Shown: positions 1 through 7,982 of the stretch, piece after piece
How positions within the stretch are numbered: the stretch's first letter is position 1
Layout of the letters: each line of letters opens with the position of its first letter
Assembly (NCBI GenBank): GCA_030680805.1
Contig: JAUXUK010000057.1
Coordinates: forward strand, 1-37,045
DNA length: 37,045 nt
Direction of reading: 5' to 3'
Source: Sulfuritalea sp.
GTDB lineage: Bacteria > Pseudomonadota > Gammaproteobacteria > Burkholderiales > Rhodocyclaceae
Notes under the pieces: generated by a model
Database searches by the model: none
Seen by the model: only the letters and a program-made list of their open reading frames with translations
Told to the model about the DNA's origin: nothing
Made by a program: the position numbers and the translations under genes

Positions 1-64
1 GCCGCGATCGCGTCGAACAGGGAGCCGAAATCCTGGCCAACAGTGACTGCGTCGCACAGCACAT
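1..64. other. short unassigned left-edge stretch
   Basis: This stretch is too short to assign. One forward frame is open from base 3 and stops at the TAG at 71-73, inside the tRNA, so it could be the C-terminus of an upstream gene. A reverse frame is also open. I recognise no family in either. Confidence 0.2.
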
Positions 65-141
65 CCGCCCGTAGCTCATCTGGATAGAGCACCGGCCTTC
101 TAAGCCGGGGGTAACAGGTTCGAGTCCTGTCGGGCGGACCA
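65..141 (+). tRNA. tRNA-Arg (anticodon UCU)
   Basis: A cloverleaf can be drawn by eye. The acceptor stem CCGCCCG pairs with CGGGCGG, followed by discriminator A and an encoded CCA at 139-141. The D arm starts GCTC, the anticodon stem is CCGGC/GCCGG around the loop CTTCTAA (anticodon TCT), and the T arm contains GTTCGAGTC. It decodes AGA codons, which are rare in such a high-G+C genome. The first pair is C-G rather than the common G-C; otherwise nothing is unusual. Confidence 0.95.
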
Positions 142-240
142 GTATTGAGGGACCATGCGGGCATTTCTGGCGGGATTTCCCGCATACAGCTTTTGAACCT
201 CCGCAGCAGCGATGCGGACAATCCGGAACAAGGGTCACCC

Positions 241-702
241 ATGAAAGCAACGCGATTCAGCGGCATTGCAGATGCGAAAGCCCAACTCGGGCAGGAGATT
301 GGTCTCAGCGACTGGTTGCTTGTCGATCAGGAGCGCGTAAATGCCTTCGCCAACGTTACCGGCGATCAGCAATGGATTCATGTCGATGTCGAGCGGGCGC
401 AGCGCGAGTCGCCTTTTGGCGGCCCGATTGCCCATGGCTACCTGACATTGTCGCTGCTGGCGAAGTTCGCGCAGGAATGCGTTGCGGTCGATGGCATCAA
501 GCTTGCCGTGAACTATGGCCTCAATCGCGTGCGCTTCGCCTCGCCGGTGAAAGTCGGCAGCCGCGTGCGGGCGAGGTTCGTCTTGGCAGAAGTGGAAGAT
601 ATTCCTGGCGGCGCGCAACTGGTTTCGCAGGCGGTGATCGAGATCGAAGGGGGCGACAAGCCGGCGTGTGCGGCAGAAATGGTAACGCGCTGGTACTTCT
701 AG
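241..702 (+). CDS. MaoC/NodN-like (R)-specific enoyl-CoA hydratase family protein
   Basis: This is a 153-residue single hot-dog-fold protein of the MaoC dehydratase family, closest in feel to NodN-type members. The hydratase-2 signature spans roughly residues 36-53: FANVTGDQQWIHVD, with the predicted catalytic dyad Asp42 and His47, followed by GPIAHGYLTLSL at 61-72. Family members hydrate trans-2-enoyl-CoA to (R)-3-hydroxyacyl-CoA, but the substrate here cannot be read from sequence. I chose the ATG at 241 because the family alignment begins there and an AGGG lies just upstream. An open extension to 145 runs to the end of the tRNA and looks non-coding. A phosphatase gene follows after 35 bases. 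Confidence 0.85.
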   Translation: MKATRFSGIADAKAQLGQEIGLSDWLLVDQERVNAFANVTGDQQWIHVDVERAQRESPFGGPIAHGYLTLSLLAKFAQECVAVDGIKLAVNYGLNRVRFASPVKVGSRVRARFVLAEVEDIPGGAQLVSQAVIEIEGGDKPACAAEMVTRWYF

Positions 703-737
703 GCGGCCCTGCAGCTTTCCCGGCGCCTACGGTCATC

Positions 738-1328
738 ATGAGTGTTCCTACCTACGTCTGCGTCACTCGTCACGGCGAAACCGACTGGAATATCGCCGGA
801 ATCCTGCAGGGTTGGACCGACGTTCCGATCAACGATCTGGGGCGGCGGCAAGCCTACGAACTGGTCGGCAACTTCTCCCATTCGAAGTTCTCGAAGATCT
901 ATTCGAGCCCCTTGATTCGTTCGCTCGAAACCGCAGAAATCATTGCCCGGTCGCTTCGACTGGACCCTCCAGAGTGTCATGATGGATTGAAGGAGAGGAA
1001 TTTCGGCGTCTTCCAGGGAATTCCCAAGTCGGAACTGGCGGACCTGAATCCGGTTGTGCTGCAGCAGATACTCAAGCGGAATCCGGCGACGGATTTCGAG
1101 CAGGGCGAGTCGATGGATGAATTCGCCGATCGAGTGCTCGACGCCATCATCTGCATCGCTCGGCCCAACGCCGGCAAGCGCATTCTTGTGGTGACCCACG
1201 GCTGGGTAATGGATGTGATCACCCGGCACATTGCCAACCGGCCGCGCAGCACCATCCTCAACATGAAGCGCAAGAATGGCGAATGCCTGTGGCTCGAGGT
1301 TCGGGAGCAGTCGATTCGTCCCGTGTAA
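738..1328 (+). CDS. histidine phosphatase family protein (phosphoglycerate mutase-like)
   Basis: This 196-residue protein belongs to the histidine phosphatase superfamily branch 1. The phosphohistidine motif RHGET is at residues 11-15 (His12 nucleophile). Arg61 in SSPLIRSLETA, the acid Glu87 in KERNFG and the second histidine His154 in VVTHG complete the active-site set. It probably dephosphorylates a small phosphorylated metabolite in the cytoplasm. Close relatives are annotated as phosphoglycerate mutase, alpha-ribazole phosphatase (CobC) or fructose-2,6-bisphosphatase, and sequence alone does not choose between them. There is no cobalamin gene nearby to favour CobC. A hairpin between this gene and the convergent tRNA-Ser separates the two units. 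Confidence 0.88.
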   Translation: MSVPTYVCVTRHGETDWNIAGILQGWTDVPINDLGRRQAYELVGNFSHSKFSKIYSSPLIRSLETAEIIARSLRLDPPECHDGLKERNFGVFQGIPKSELADLNPVVLQQILKRNPATDFEQGESMDEFADRVLDAIICIARPNAGKRILVVTHGWVMDVITRHIANRPRSTILNMKRKNGECLWLEVREQSIRPV

Positions 1329-1339
1329 AGTGGCCGGTG

Positions 1340-1368
1340 CAAAAACAAAACGCGCCGAAAGGCGCGTT
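1340..1368 (-). terminator. intrinsic terminator downstream of tRNA-Ser
   Basis: AACGCGCC and GGCGCGTT (1349-1356 and 1361-1368) form a perfect 8-bp stem around GAAA. On the minus strand the stem is followed by a T-rich run (complement of AAAAACAAAA at 1341-1350). It therefore fits termination of the leftward tRNA-Ser transcript. On the plus strand there is no good U-tract. Confidence 0.75.
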
Positions 1369-1381
1369 GTAGCTGGGTGGC

Positions 1382-1472
1382 TGGCGGAGAGGGAGGGATT
1401 CGAACCCTCGTTAGGATATTATCCTAAACACGCTTTCCAGGCGTGCGACTTAAACCGCTCATCCACCTCTCC
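1382..1472 (-). tRNA. tRNA-Ser (anticodon GGA)
   Basis: Read on the minus strand the gene starts GGAGAGG (1472-1466) and pairs with CCUCUCC near the 3' end. It has discriminator G and an encoded CCA (complement of tgg at 1382-1384). The anticodon loop CTGGAAA gives GGA, for serine UCC/UCU codons. A long variable arm, typical of class II tRNAs, contains TTAGGATAATATCCTAA. At 91 nt it is normal for tRNA-Ser. Confidence 0.95.
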
Positions 1473-1518
1473 GCATAGCTGCTGATTGCTGCTTCAGCAG
1501 GGCGCGAATTCTAACAGA

Positions 1519-2367
1519 TCATCCTTCGCTGTGCCGCAGCGAGAGGTCGATGGCGCGTACATTTTTGGTCAGGCTGCCTACGGAAATGCGGTCGACGCCG
1601 GTTTCGGCGATGGCGCGCACGGTTTCCAGGCGAACCCCTCCCGAGGCTTCGAGTTCGGCGCGTCCGGCGGTGAGGCCGACGGCTTGGCGCATCTGCGCCA
1701 GATCCATGTTGTCCAGCAGGATCATGGCGGCCCCGGCATCGAGGGCTTCGGCGAGTTGCTCCAGGGTTTCCACTTCGATCTGGATGAAGACATCGCCGCG
1801 GCCGATGGCTCGCGCCTGTGCCAGTGCGGCGGAAACTCCGCCGGCGGCCAGGAGGTGGTTTTCCTTGATCAGGATGCCGTCATAGAGGCCGAGGCGGTGG
1901 TTGTGGCCGCCGCCGCAGGTGACGGCATATTTTTGCGCCAGGCGCAGGCCGGGCAGGGTCTTGCGCGTGTCGACGATGCGGGCGCCGGTGCCGGCGACGG
2001 CATCGACGTAACGGCGCGTCGCGGTGGCGGTGGCGGAGAGCAGTTGCAGGAAGTTGAGCGCGGCGCGCTCGGCTGTCAGCAGGGCGCGGGTGCTGGCTTC
2101 GATTTCGCACAGCGTCTGGCCGGCGGCAATCGGTTCGCCGTCGCGCGCATGCCAGCGGATGACGGTCAGCGGATCGAGGCGCCGGAAGCAGGAGTCGAAC
2201 CAGGCGATGCCGGCAAGCACCGCATCTTCGCGACTGAGCACCGTGCCCTGCGAACGTCGTGTGGCAGAGGTGAGCAGTGCTGTCAGATCGCCGCCGCCGA
2301 TGTCCTCGACCAGTGCGGCGAGCACGTTGCGCTGTACCTCGGCGGCGAGCTGCAGAGGGAGTTCCAT
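1519..2367 (-). CDS. nadC: nicotinate-nucleotide diphosphorylase (carboxylating), quinolinate phosphoribosyltransferase
   Basis: NadC converts quinolinate and PRPP into nicotinate mononucleotide, CO2 and pyrophosphate in de novo NAD synthesis. The 282-residue length is normal. The N-terminal domain carries EDIGGGDLT (21-29) and RAALNFLQLLSATATATRRY (101-120). The barrel has DTRKTLPGLR (133-142) and the substrate-binding segment GGGHNHRLGLYDGILIKENH (152-171). The last stretch ends in SVGSLTKNVRAIDLSLR, the usual C-terminus. It stands alone, divergent from the FMN protein gene and followed on its strand by tRNA-Ser. No nadA or nadB is in the window. Confidence 0.96.
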   Translation of the reverse strand: MELPLQLAAEVQRNVLAALVEDIGGGDLTALLTSATRRSQGTVLSREDAVLAGIAWFDSCFRRLDPLTVIRWHARDGEPIAAGQTLCEIEASTRALLTAERAALNFLQLLSATATATRRYVDAVAGTGARIVDTRKTLPGLRLAQKYAVTCGGGHNHRLGLYDGILIKENHLLAAGGVSAALAQARAIGRGDVFIQIEVETLEQLAEALDAGAAMILLDNMDLAQMRQAVGLTAGRAELEASGGVRLETVRAIAETGVDRISVGSLTKNVRAIDLSLRHSEG

Positions 2368-2425
2368 GATATGTTGATGTCTGAAATGTTGGTTCGATTG
2401 ATTCTAGCACTGGAGGTATCACCTC

Positions 2426-3907
2426 ATGCTCGGCGTGTTCTCCGTCAGTCTCGGTGTTTTGCTGGCCCTCGCTCTCGCCCTCCTTGTCGTCTATTTTTAC
2501 CTCAAGGACATTACCCAGAAGAAGCATTCGATCCTGCGAAACTACCCGCTGATAGGGCGCTTTCGCTACTTCTTCGAGCAGCTCGGCGAATATTTCCGGC
2601 AGTACTTTTTTCTCGGCGATCGCGACGAGCGTCCCTTCAATCGATCGACGCGCTCCTGGGTCTATCGCATGGCCAAGAACGAGGGCGGGGTGCTCGGCTT
2701 CGGCTCGACCTACAACCTGCACGAGTCGGGCGCGCTGATTTTCGTCAATGCGCCGTTTTCAGTGTTGGAGGACGACCGCTTGCCGACGCCGCCGCTCCCA
2801 ATCGGCGAGGGCTATTGCGCCAAGCCCTTTGTCGCGCGCTCGATTGTTAATGTCAGTGGCATGAGTTTCGGCGCGATCTCGAAGCCGGCGGTGCAGTCGC
2901 TGTCGCGCGGCGCGGCCAAGGCCGGCTGCTGGATGGATACGGGCGAAGGCGGCCTGTCGCCCTACCATCTGGAGGGGGGTTGCGACGTCATCATGCAGAT
3001 CGGCACGGCGAAATATGGCGTGCGCGATGAGGCGGGAAATCTGTCGGATGCGAAACTGCGCGAAATCGCCGATCACGAATCGGTGCGCGCTTTCGAGATC
3101 AAGTTGTCACAGGGAGCCAAGCCGGGCAAGGGCGGCGTGTTGCCGGGTGGCAAGGTGACGGCGGAGATCGCCCGCATTCGCGGCATTCCGGAAGGCATGG
3201 ATTCGCTCTCGCCCAACCGCCATCCGGAAATCACCAACATGGACCAACTGCTCGACATGGTGCTGCGGGTGCGCGATGTGACGGGCAAGCCGGTGGGCCT
3301 AAAGACGGCCATCGGCGGCTGGCAGTTCATGAATCTGCTGACCGAGGCGGTGGCGCGGCGCGGCGTGGCGGATGCACCGGATTTCATCGCCGTCGATGGC
3401 GGCGAGGGCGGGTCGGGTGCTGCACCGCAGGCGCTGGCCGATCACATGTCGCTGTCGATCGAGGAAGCGCTGCCCCGCGTGGTGGATGCCCTGATCGAGG
3501 CCGGCATCAAGGAGCGGGTCAAGGTCATGGCGGCGGGGCAACTGGTGACCTCGGCACGCGCGGCCTGGGCGCTGGCCTGTGGCGCGGATTTCGTGAACAG
3601 TGCGCGCGGCTTCATGTTCGCGCTGGGCTGCATCCAGGCCCTGCGCTGCCACACCAATACGTGCCCGACCGGGATCACGACGCACAACCCACGCCTGCAG
3701 CGCGGGCTGGTGGTGGAAGAGAAATTCGAACGGGTGGCGAACTACTGCCTGAACATGAACAAGGAAATCGACATGATCGCGCACAGCTGCGGCTTGCACC
3801 ACGCCCGCGAGTTTCGCCGCGAACACGTGCGCATCGTTCAGGCCGACGGCCGCAGCACGGCGCTCAACATGCTGTATCCCTATCCTTTGCAGCGGATACC
3901 TGCCTGA
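2426..3907 (+). CDS. membrane-anchored FMN-binding glutamate synthase family protein
   Basis: This 493-residue protein has one N-terminal transmembrane helix (about residues 4-26), then a glutamate-synthase large-subunit-like FMN barrel. Visible family features are VSGMSFGAISKPAV, GEGGLSPYH, the FMN/substrate loop DGGEGGSGAAPQ and a cysteine cluster ALRCHTNTCPTG that in GltB relatives binds an iron-sulfur cluster. It lacks the glutaminase domain of true GltB, so it is the stand-alone type often annotated FMN-binding glutamate synthase family protein. Its physiological substrate is unknown. The start ATG at 2426 has GGAGG ten bases upstream. Its 3' end overlaps the convergent DMT transporter gene by 44 bp. 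Confidence 0.85.
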   Translation: MLGVFSVSLGVLLALALALLVVYFYLKDITQKKHSILRNYPLIGRFRYFFEQLGEYFRQYFFLGDRDERPFNRSTRSWVYRMAKNEGGVLGFGSTYNLHESGALIFVNAPFSVLEDDRLPTPPLPIGEGYCAKPFVARSIVNVSGMSFGAISKPAVQSLSRGAAKAGCWMDTGEGGLSPYHLEGGCDVIMQIGTAKYGVRDEAGNLSDAKLREIADHESVRAFEIKLSQGAKPGKGGVLPGGKVTAEIARIRGIPEGMDSLSPNRHPEITNMDQLLDMVLRVRDVTGKPVGLKTAIGGWQFMNLLTEAVARRGVADAPDFIAVDGGEGGSGAAPQALADHMSLSIEEALPRVVDALIEAGIKERVKVMAAGQLVTSARAAWALACGADFVNSARGFMFALGCIQALRCHTNTCPTGITTHNPRLQRGLVVEEKFERVANYCLNMNKEIDMIAHSCGLHHAREFRREHVRIVQADGRSTALNMLYPYPLQRIPA

Positions 3908-4769
3908 GTTTTTCCATTAACGCTATCGACAGGCTGCTGGCGGCGATCACCGCCATGCCGGCAATCGACAGCAGATCGGGCAGGTGGTCGTAGAAAATGG
4001 AGCCCAGCAGCATAGCCCAGATCAGTTGGGCGTAAAGGAAGGGCGAGAGGAAGGACGCCGCCGCGTAACGAAAGGCGCGCGTCAGCATCAGGTGGCCGGT
4101 GCCGCCGTAGATTCCGAGCGAGGCGATCAGCGCCGCGTCGATCCAGTCCGGCATCGGCCCTCCCCAATACAGCGGCGCCGCCAGCGTCATCGACACCGTG
4201 CCTACCAGGGCGGTATAGAAAAGCATGGTGACGGTGTTCTCGGTCGGCGACAATTGCCGCGTCTGGATTTGATAGAAGGCATAGCAGGCGGCGGCCAGCG
4301 ACATCCAGACGATGCCCTGCAGGCTAAGTGCGCCGCCGGGACGGGCGATCAACAGGGCGCCGCAAAACCCGGCGACCACTGCCAACCAGTGGCCCGTAGT
4401 GATCGATTCCTTGAGCAGCCAGTGCGACAGGATCACCACCACGAGCGGTGTGATGAACAGGAAGGCCGTGCTTTCGGCCAGCGGCATCAGGGAAAAGCCG
4501 ACCATCGAGAAGCCGGTGGTTCCGACCAGCAGCAGGGCGCGCGTGATCTGGGCGATGGGTCGCGCAGTGGCGACCAGTTGCAGGCGCATCGACGGTGCCA
4601 GGAAGATCAGCATCATCAGGCAATGGAAGGTGTAACGGCCCCAGACCATCATGGGGATCGGATAGGTCTTCGAAAGATGCTTGGAGGTGGCATCCAGCGC
4701 GGCGAAGCACAGCGTCGCGCCGAGCATCAGCAGCACGGCGAAGCCGACCTTGCGGTGGGCTTCAGGCAT
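3864..4769 (-). CDS. EamA/DMT family transporter
   Basis: This 301-residue integral membrane protein has about ten hydrophobic helices arranged as two EamA repeats. The first begins FAVLLMLGATLCFAALDATS and the second near residue 150 with GIVWMSLAAACYAFYQIQTR. It probably exports a small metabolite or amino acid from the cytoplasm; specificity cannot be inferred. Its start overlaps the end of nnr by 8 bp (4762-4769), so the two are likely translationally coupled. Its C-terminal codons overlap the convergent FMN-protein gene (3864-3907). Confidence 0.88.
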   Translation of the reverse strand: MPEAHRKVGFAVLLMLGATLCFAALDATSKHLSKTYPIPMMVWGRYTFHCLMMLIFLAPSMRLQLVATARPIAQITRALLLVGTTGFSMVGFSLMPLAESTAFLFITPLVVVILSHWLLKESITTGHWLAVVAGFCGALLIARPGGALSLQGIVWMSLAAACYAFYQIQTRQLSPTENTVTMLFYTALVGTVSMTLAAPLYWGGPMPDWIDAALIASLGIYGGTGHLMLTRAFRYAAASFLSPFLYAQLIWAMLLGSIFYDHLPDLLSIAGMAVIAASSLSIALMEKLRQVSAAKDRDTAC

Positions 4770-6186
4770 TCGTTGCGATCAGGCGATTCAGCAGTGTGCG
4801 TGCGACGGGGATCAGTTCGCCGGCGGCAATGCCAACGGGTCCCGTGCCGTTGGCAGCGAGCGCGTCGGCTGCCGCGCCATGCAAATGCACGGCGCCGCTC
4901 AATGCAGCGTCGGCCGGCCAGCCTTGTGCCAGCAGCGCGCCGATGAAGCCGGAGAGAACGTCGCCGGTGCCGCCCGAGGCCAGGCCCGGATTACCGCTGG
5001 CATTGATGCGCCAGCGGCCGTCGGGATGGGCGATTACCGTGCCGCAGCCCTTCAGCGCGACATGGGCCTTGAAGCGCTGCGCGAGTTTCAGCGCGGCGCC
5101 GACGCGGTCGGCTTGTACCGCTTCGGTGGTGGTCGCCAGCAGCCGCGCGGCTTCGGCGGGATGCGGTGTGATGATCGTGGATGCCGTGCGGCGCAAGAGG
5201 TGTGCGGCCAGTACCGGATGGGCGGCCAGCAGGTTCAGCGCATCGGCGTCGAGCAGCAGGGAAAAGTCGGCGCTGGTGCGCTCTGCGTGCCTGGGATTCC
5301 GCTCCGCGGGCAGGCAACGGCGAACAATCTCCAAAGCGACGTCGGAGGTGCCAAGACCGGGGCCGACGACGGCAGCCGTGGCCTGATCCAGTGCGTTGTC
5401 CGCTGTGCGCAGCATCAACTCGGGTTGCAGCGGATCAACGGCAAGCACCTGCAGCAGTCCGACGAATACGCGGCCGGCACCGAGTTGCAATCCGGCGCGT
5501 CCGGCCAGGAGCGCCGCGCCCGTCATGCCGGCAGCGCCGCCGATCACGGCCAGCGAGCCGTAGCTGCCCTTGTGACTGTTGCGCCGGCGTGGTTTCAGGC
5601 AGTCGCGGAAATCGTCGACGGCAAGCAGGGCGCCGGGGAATTTGTCGAGACGCAGGCCGAGATCGACCACGCTCACCTCGCCGCAATGATCCGGGCCGTC
5701 GAGTGTGTACAGCCCGGGTTTGCCGCCGATGAAGCTGATGGTATGCGTGGCGCGCACGGCAACACCCATCACGCGCCCGGTGTCGCCATCGAGACCGCTG
5801 GGGATATCGAGCGCAAGAACCGGTCCCCGGAAATCATTGATGCGTTCGATGAGATCAGCATAGGCGCCGGAAATCGGTCGTCCAAGACCAATGCCGAACA
5901 GGCCGTCGACCACCAGCCCGTAATCTCCCTTGGGCACCGTGCCACCGGGGCCGACAACGACGTCAATTCCCTGTTGCTTGAGCACGTGCGCCATCACGAT
6001 GGCATCGCCACCATTGTTGCCGGGGCCGGCAAGGACCAGCACGCGCGCGCGGCGGTTCTCGAGCAAACGCAGGGCGAGCTCGGCGGCGGCACGGCCGGCG
6101 CGCTCCATCAGTGGCGGTGCGGCGTCGACGTAGCGGGCTTCCAGCGCGCGCAACTCCGTAGCTCGCAATAGCGGGAGGCGGTTCAT
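4762..6186 (-). CDS. nnr: bifunctional NAD(P)H-hydrate epimerase / ADP-dependent NAD(P)HX dehydratase
   Basis: Nnr repairs hydrated NADH and NADPH: the N-terminal YjeF_N domain epimerises R-NADHX to S-NADHX and the C-terminal kinase-like domain dehydrates the S form using ADP. The first domain shows VLAGPGNNGGDAIVMAHVL and LALDIPSGLDGDTG. The second shows SHKGSYGSLAVIGG, DADALNLLAAHP, TPHPAEAARLL and the nucleotide loop NPGLASGGTGDVLSGFIGAL. The 474-residue length is typical of the fused enzyme. I chose the ATG at 6186 (MNRLPLL), because 38 more codons in frame upstream look unlike the family and run into pxpA. The DMT transporter overlaps its end. Confidence 0.93.
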   Translation of the reverse strand: MNRLPLLRATELRALEARYVDAAPPLMERAGRAAAELALRLLENRRARVLVLAGPGNNGGDAIVMAHVLKQQGIDVVVGPGGTVPKGDYGLVVDGLFGIGLGRPISGAYADLIERINDFRGPVLALDIPSGLDGDTGRVMGVAVRATHTISFIGGKPGLYTLDGPDHCGEVSVVDLGLRLDKFPGALLAVDDFRDCLKPRRRNSHKGSYGSLAVIGGAAGMTGAALLAGRAGLQLGAGRVFVGLLQVLAVDPLQPELMLRTADNALDQATAAVVGPGLGTSDVALEIVRRCLPAERNPRHAERTSADFSLLLDADALNLLAAHPVLAAHLLRRTASTIITPHPAEAARLLATTTEAVQADRVGAALKLAQRFKAHVALKGCGTVIAHPDGRWRINASGNPGLASGGTGDVLSGFIGALLAQGWPADAALSGAVHLHGAAADALAANGTGPVGIAAGELIPVARTLLNRLIATNA

Positions 6187-6202
6187 GACGCGATTGTAAC
6201 CG

Positions 6203-6976
6203 TCAAGCCAACTTCGGAAGCGACACGACCCGGTAGCCCTGTGTTCCCAGATGCGCGCGCAGGTGTCGTGCAACGGCGACCGCATCGGGGCTGTCGCCAT
6301 GGACGCAGATGCTGCCGATCGGCGTCGGAATGCGGGTGCCGTCGGTGGCGATCAGCGCGCCCGCATCGAGCATGGCCAGCACGTGGGCCAGGCAGGCGGC
6401 GGGGCCGTGGATCATGGCATCGGGCCGGGTGCGCGGCACCAACTGGCCATCCGGCAGATAGGCCCGGTCGGCGAAGATTTCCTCGACTACCGCGAGGCCG
6501 GCGGCGCGGCCAGCCAGCACCAGTTGCGACGCGGCCGGCGCCAGCAGGATCAGCGTGCGATCGACCGCACGCATCGCCCGGCAAATCGTGTCGGCCACGG
6601 CGCGGTCGACACAGGCGAGATTGTTCAGGGCGCCGTGCGGCTTCACATGCGTGACGTTCGTTGCTTCAAGGGACGCAATGCCGGCCAGTGCGCCGATCTG
6701 GGTTGCGATCTGGTTTTCCAGTTCTTCCGGCGACATCGCCAAGGCGCGGCGGCCGAAGCCTTGCAGGTCGGGATAGCTCGGGTGGGCGCCGATCGAGACG
6801 CCGCGCTCCTGCGCCAGGCGCACCGTGCGGCGCATTGTGTTCGGGTCGCCGGCATGGCCGCCGCAGGCGATGTTGGCCGAGGCGACGATATCCAGCATGG
6901 CGGCATCATCGCCCATATGCCAGGGCCCGAAGCCTTCGCCGAGATCGGCGTTGAGGTTAATTGCTGTGTTTGGCAT
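6203..6976 (-). CDS. pxpA: 5-oxoprolinase subunit A (LamB/YcsF family)
   Basis: This is the PxpA subunit of the prokaryotic ATP-dependent 5-oxoprolinase, which opens 5-oxoproline (pyroglutamate) to glutamate. The 257-residue length is standard. The N-terminus INLNADLGEGFGPWHMGDDA, followed by ASANIACGGHAGDP, GAHPSYPD and THVKPHGALNN, is the LamB/YcsF signature set. It is last of the pxpB-pxpC-pxpA run, and its start overlaps pxpC by 20 bp. Sixteen bases separate it from nnr, which may share the transcript. Confidence 0.95.
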   Translation of the reverse strand: MPNTAINLNADLGEGFGPWHMGDDAAMLDIVASANIACGGHAGDPNTMRRTVRLAQERGVSIGAHPSYPDLQGFGRRALAMSPEELENQIATQIGALAGIASLEATNVTHVKPHGALNNLACVDRAVADTICRAMRAVDRTLILLAPAASQLVLAGRAAGLAVVEEIFADRAYLPDGQLVPRTRPDAMIHGPAACLAHVLAMLDAGALIATDGTRIPTPIGSICVHGDSPDAVAVARHLRAHLGTQGYRVVSLPKLA

Positions 6977-7982
6977 CGATCACTCCATCGACCAGATTGG
7001 CGCCATACAAGGCGTCGAAATCGAATTCTGCGGCGTCGGGAACGATGCTCGCAATGCAATCCGCCAGCGCTGCCGCGGCACGCCGCCGCGCGGCAAGTGC
7101 CTCTTCGATGCTCATCTCGACAAAGCGCAGCGCCTGGCCAGGCTGGACATGGCCCAGGCGCGGCAAGTCGGCGCCGATCACGGTGGCGATTTTCGGGTAG
7201 CCGCCCACGGTCTGGCAATCGGCCAGCAGGACGATGGGGCGGCCGTCGCCCGGAACCTGTATGGCGCCGGGTGTGACGGCATCCGAAACAATGTCGGCGC
7301 CAAGCGCCGGATCGTGTGCGAGGCGGGGGCCATCGAGGCGCAGCCCCATGCGGTCCGCCTCGCGGCTGACGGTGAATTCGTCGTTGATGAGGTGCATCCA
7401 CGCCGCGTCGGTGAAGTACTCGCGCTGCGGGCCGGTCAGGATGCGCAGGGGGCCGCCGGGTGCGCGCGGGGGCTGCGGCAGGCGTTGGGGAATCGCCGGG
7501 GTGCCACTGCCGACTGCCAGGCGGTCACCCGCCTGCAGGACGCGGCCATCGATGCCGCCGAGACCGGCACGCGCATACGTCGAGCGACTGCCGAGCACCG
7601 CAGGCAAATCGAATCCGCCGTGAATGGCGAGGTAGCCGATGCGGCTGCGCAGGCCGCCGGTGACCAGAATCTCGTCCGCAGCCAGGGCGTGGCTGCGCCA
7701 GTTGCAAGCCTCGCGCCACTGGCCGGCTGCATCCTGTATCCGCGCCGAAAACTCGCCGGCCAGTGCGATCGTTACCGGCGCTTTCGCACGCAGGCTGGGG
7801 CCGAGCAGATGCATCTCCAGCGCAACGGTGCCGGGTGGGTTGCCGGCCAGTGCATTGGCGATGGCCAGCCATTCGACATCCAGCGCGCCGGACAGCGGCA
7901 CGCCCAGGTGTCGGTAGCCGGGGCGGCCGGCATCCTGAAAGCTGGCCGGCATGCGGCACTCAAGGATTTGGACTTCGATCAT
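6957..7982 (-). CDS. pxpC: 5-oxoprolinase subunit C (biotin-dependent carboxyltransferase-like)
   Basis: PxpC is the KipA/allophanate-hydrolase subunit-2-like partner of PxpB. Together they form the ATP-using part of 5-oxoprolinase. The 341-residue protein shows SFQDAGRPGYRHLGVPLSGA near the start, then ANALAGNPPGTVALE and, later, PGDGRPIVLLADCQTVGGYP, all family hallmarks. I chose the ATG at 7982 because it overlaps the pxpB stop as ATGA. An alternative start four codons earlier (7994) is possible. Confidence 0.94.
   Translation of the reverse strand: MIEVQILECRMPASFQDAGRPGYRHLGVPLSGALDVEWLAIANALAGNPPGTVALEMHLLGPSLRAKAPVTIALAGEFSARIQDAAGQWREACNWRSHALAADEILVTGGLRSRIGYLAIHGGFDLPAVLGSRSTYARAGLGGIDGRVLQAGDRLAVGSGTPAIPQRLPQPPRAPGGPLRILTGPQREYFTDAAWMHLINDEFTVSREADRMGLRLDGPRLAHDPALGADIVSDAVTPGAIQVPGDGRPIVLLADCQTVGGYPKIATVIGADLPRLGHVQPGQALRFVEMSIEEALAARRRAAAALADCIASIVPDAAEFDFDALYGANLVDGVIDAKHSN

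Noticed and set aside
372-737. Long in-frame extension upstream of the histidine phosphatase
   Set aside because: It runs through the MaoC gene in another frame, looks compositionally like a shadow, and the family begins at the ATG at 738.
1486-2850. 454-codon open frame opposite nadC
   Set aside because: nadC on the other strand has full family motifs. The open frame is a by-product of high G+C and has no recognisable domains.
3984-6171. Two long rightward frames (320 and 496 codons) opposite the DMT transporter and nnr
   Set aside because: Both are antisense to genes with clear motifs and show biased Gly/Gln/Ala composition.
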